A model generated the notes under the pieces. That model saw only the letters and a list, made by a program, of their open reading frames with translations. It did no database searches and had not been told where the DNA came from. A stretch of DNA of 5,097 nt, taken from positions 1 through 5,097 of the forward strand of contig JAGUWA010000223.1 of NCBI GenBank assembly GCA_020062605.1, given 5' to 3'. The DNA comes from Parvibaculum sp. (lineage in GTDB: Bacteria > Pseudomonadota > Alphaproteobacteria > Parvibaculales > Parvibaculaceae). Shown in pieces: positions 4,091-5,097 of this stretch; position 1 is the stretch's first letter, and each line of letters opens with the position of its first letter. Made by a program: the position numbers and the translations under genes.

Positions 4091-5097
4091 GTGATCCAGA
4101 AGAACTGGGAAGAGCTTATCAAACCGAACAAGCTCGAAATCAATTCGGGCCATGACGCGCAGCGTTTCGCGACGGTCGTCGCCGAGCCGCTCGAGCGCGG
4201 CTTTGGCCTTACGCTCGGCAACGCGCTTCGCCGCGTGCTGATGTCGTCGCTCCAGGGCGCGGCCGTCACGGCCGTGCAGATCGACGGCGTGCTGCATGAG
4301 TTCTCCTCCATCGCGGGCGTCCGCGAGGATGTGACGGACATCATCCTGAACATCAAGAATCTCGCGCTGCGTCTTCATGCCGAAGGCCCGAAGCGCATGT
4401 CGCTCTCGAAGAAGGGCCCGGGCGTCGTGACCGCCGGCGACATCACCGCCGGTGCCGACATCGAAGTGCTGAACCCCGAGCTCGTCATCTGCACCCTCGA
4501 CGAGGGCGCGGAGATACGCATGGAGTTCACCGTCGCGCTCGGCAAGGGCTATGTCGCCTCCGACCGCAACCGTCCGGAAGATGCGCCGATCGGCCTTATC
4601 CCGATCGACAGCCTCTACAGCCCGGTCAAGCGCGTGTCCTACAAGGTCGAGAACACCCGCGAGGGCCAGGTTCTGGACTATGACAAGCTCACGCTGCAGA
4701 TCGAGACGAACGGCGCCGTGACGCCGGAAGATGCGGTGGCCTACGCCGCGCGCATCCTGCAGGATCAGCTCCAGACCTTCGTGAACTTCGAAGAGCCCGA
4801 GCAGAAGCATGTCGAGGAGAGCCGTCCGGAACTCGAGTTCAATGCGGCGCTCCTGAAGAAGGTCGACGAGCTGGAGCTTTCCGTCCGTTCGGCCAACTGC
4901 CTCAAGAACGACAACATCGTCTATATCGGCGACCTCATCCAGAAGACGGAGAGCGAAATGCTCCGCACTCCGAACTTCGGCCGCAAGTCGCTGAACGAGA
5001 TCAAGGAAGTGCTCGCTCAGATGGGCCTTCATCTCGGAATGGAAGTCCCGAACTGGCCGCCGGAGAATATCGAAGAGCTGGCGAAGCGGTACGAAGA
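4091..5097 (+). CDS. rpoA: RNA polymerase alpha subunit (3' end just missing)
   Basis: 335 codons are visible and the frame is open at the right edge. Alphaproteobacterial RpoA is about 338-340 residues and commonly ends soon after ..IEELAKR, so only a few residues are missing. Alpha dimerises to nucleate core polymerase assembly. The N-terminal domain (~1-235) carries AEPLERGFGLTLGNALRRVL at 31-50 (dimer and beta contacts) and VENTREGQVLDYDKL at 186-200. A charged linker (~236-250) leads to the C-terminal domain. There the DNA-binding residues Arg266, Asn269, Cys270, Lys272, Gly297, Lys299, Ser300 and Glu303 match the E. coli 265 determinant, shifted by one. Start is GTG 4091 with GAGG 8 nt upstream. 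An in-frame GTG at 4028 would add 21 residues (VADVSRPERVSVPQTTDEVID); this is less likely. rplQ is expected next. Confidence 0.97.
   Translation, partial: MIQKNWEELIKPNKLEINSGHDAQRFATVVAEPLERGFGLTLGNALRRVLMSSLQGAAVTAVQIDGVLHEFSSIAGVREDVTDIILNIKNLALRLHAEGPKRMSLSKKGPGVVTAGDITAGADIEVLNPELVICTLDEGAEIRMEFTVALGKGYVASDRNRPEDAPIGLIPIDSLYSPVKRVSYKVENTREGQVLDYDKLTLQIETNGAVTPEDAVAYAARILQDQLQTFVNFEEPEQKHVEESRPELEFNAALLKKVDELELSVRSANCLKNDNIVYIGDLIQKTESEMLRTPNFGRKSLNEIKEVLAQMGLHLGMEVPNWPPENIEELAKRYE

Noticed and set aside
3935..5032. A 365-codon open frame on the minus strand across rpoA
   Set aside because: It is the complement of a fully conserved rpoA frame and has no family signature of its own. The long openness comes from codon bias.

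Overview
This window is a block of a bacterial ribosomal-protein locus. All genes lie on the + strand in the order rpsE (3' end only) - rpmD - rplO - secY - adk - rpsM - rpsK - rpoA (only the last few codons missing). It joins the 3' end of an spc-type operon to an alpha-type operon. The organism is very likely an alphaproteobacterium, probably Rhizobiales-like. The DNA is GC-rich. RpoA begins MIQKNW..LIKPNKLE as in that class. adk sits between secY and rpsM and encodes a short-LID adenylate kinase. There is no rpmJ or infA between adk and rpsM, and no rpsD between rpsK and rpoA. I cannot name the genus.

Layout: 2-223 end of uS5; 241-444 uL30; 491-973 uL15; 1015-2346 SecY, whose stop overlaps the GTG start of adk by 4 nt; 2343-2945 adenylate kinase. 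A near-consensus sigma-70-type promoter (TTGACT, 16 nt, TATAAT, 2942-2969) has the adk stop codon inside its -35 box. It is followed by a structured leader of about 135 nt and then rpsM (3111-3479), rpsK (3549-3938), a 152-nt structured spacer and rpoA (4091 to past the end). No gene-free stretch exceeds 165 nt.

How the genes work together: the proteins build both ribosomal subunits (uS5, uS13, uS11; uL30, uL15), the SecYEG protein-conducting channel, the AMP/ADP balancing enzyme and the RNA polymerase alpha subunit. The set therefore links translation, secretion, nucleotide energy balance and transcription in one growth-related cluster.

The coding content is conserved housekeeping, and I found no mobile element, CRISPR array, tRNA or new protein system. 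The signals worth a second look are in the non-coding DNA. First, the rpsM leader can fold into a long hairpin (3004-3059, about 22 bp) that competes with a possible pseudoknot reaching the rpsM start codon. Second, the rpsK-rpoA spacer holds several strong hairpins, two of them with UUCG and GUGA tetraloops. Third, the adk stop codon is nested in the downstream promoter. The RNA structures were paired by eye, with no folding energies or alignments.
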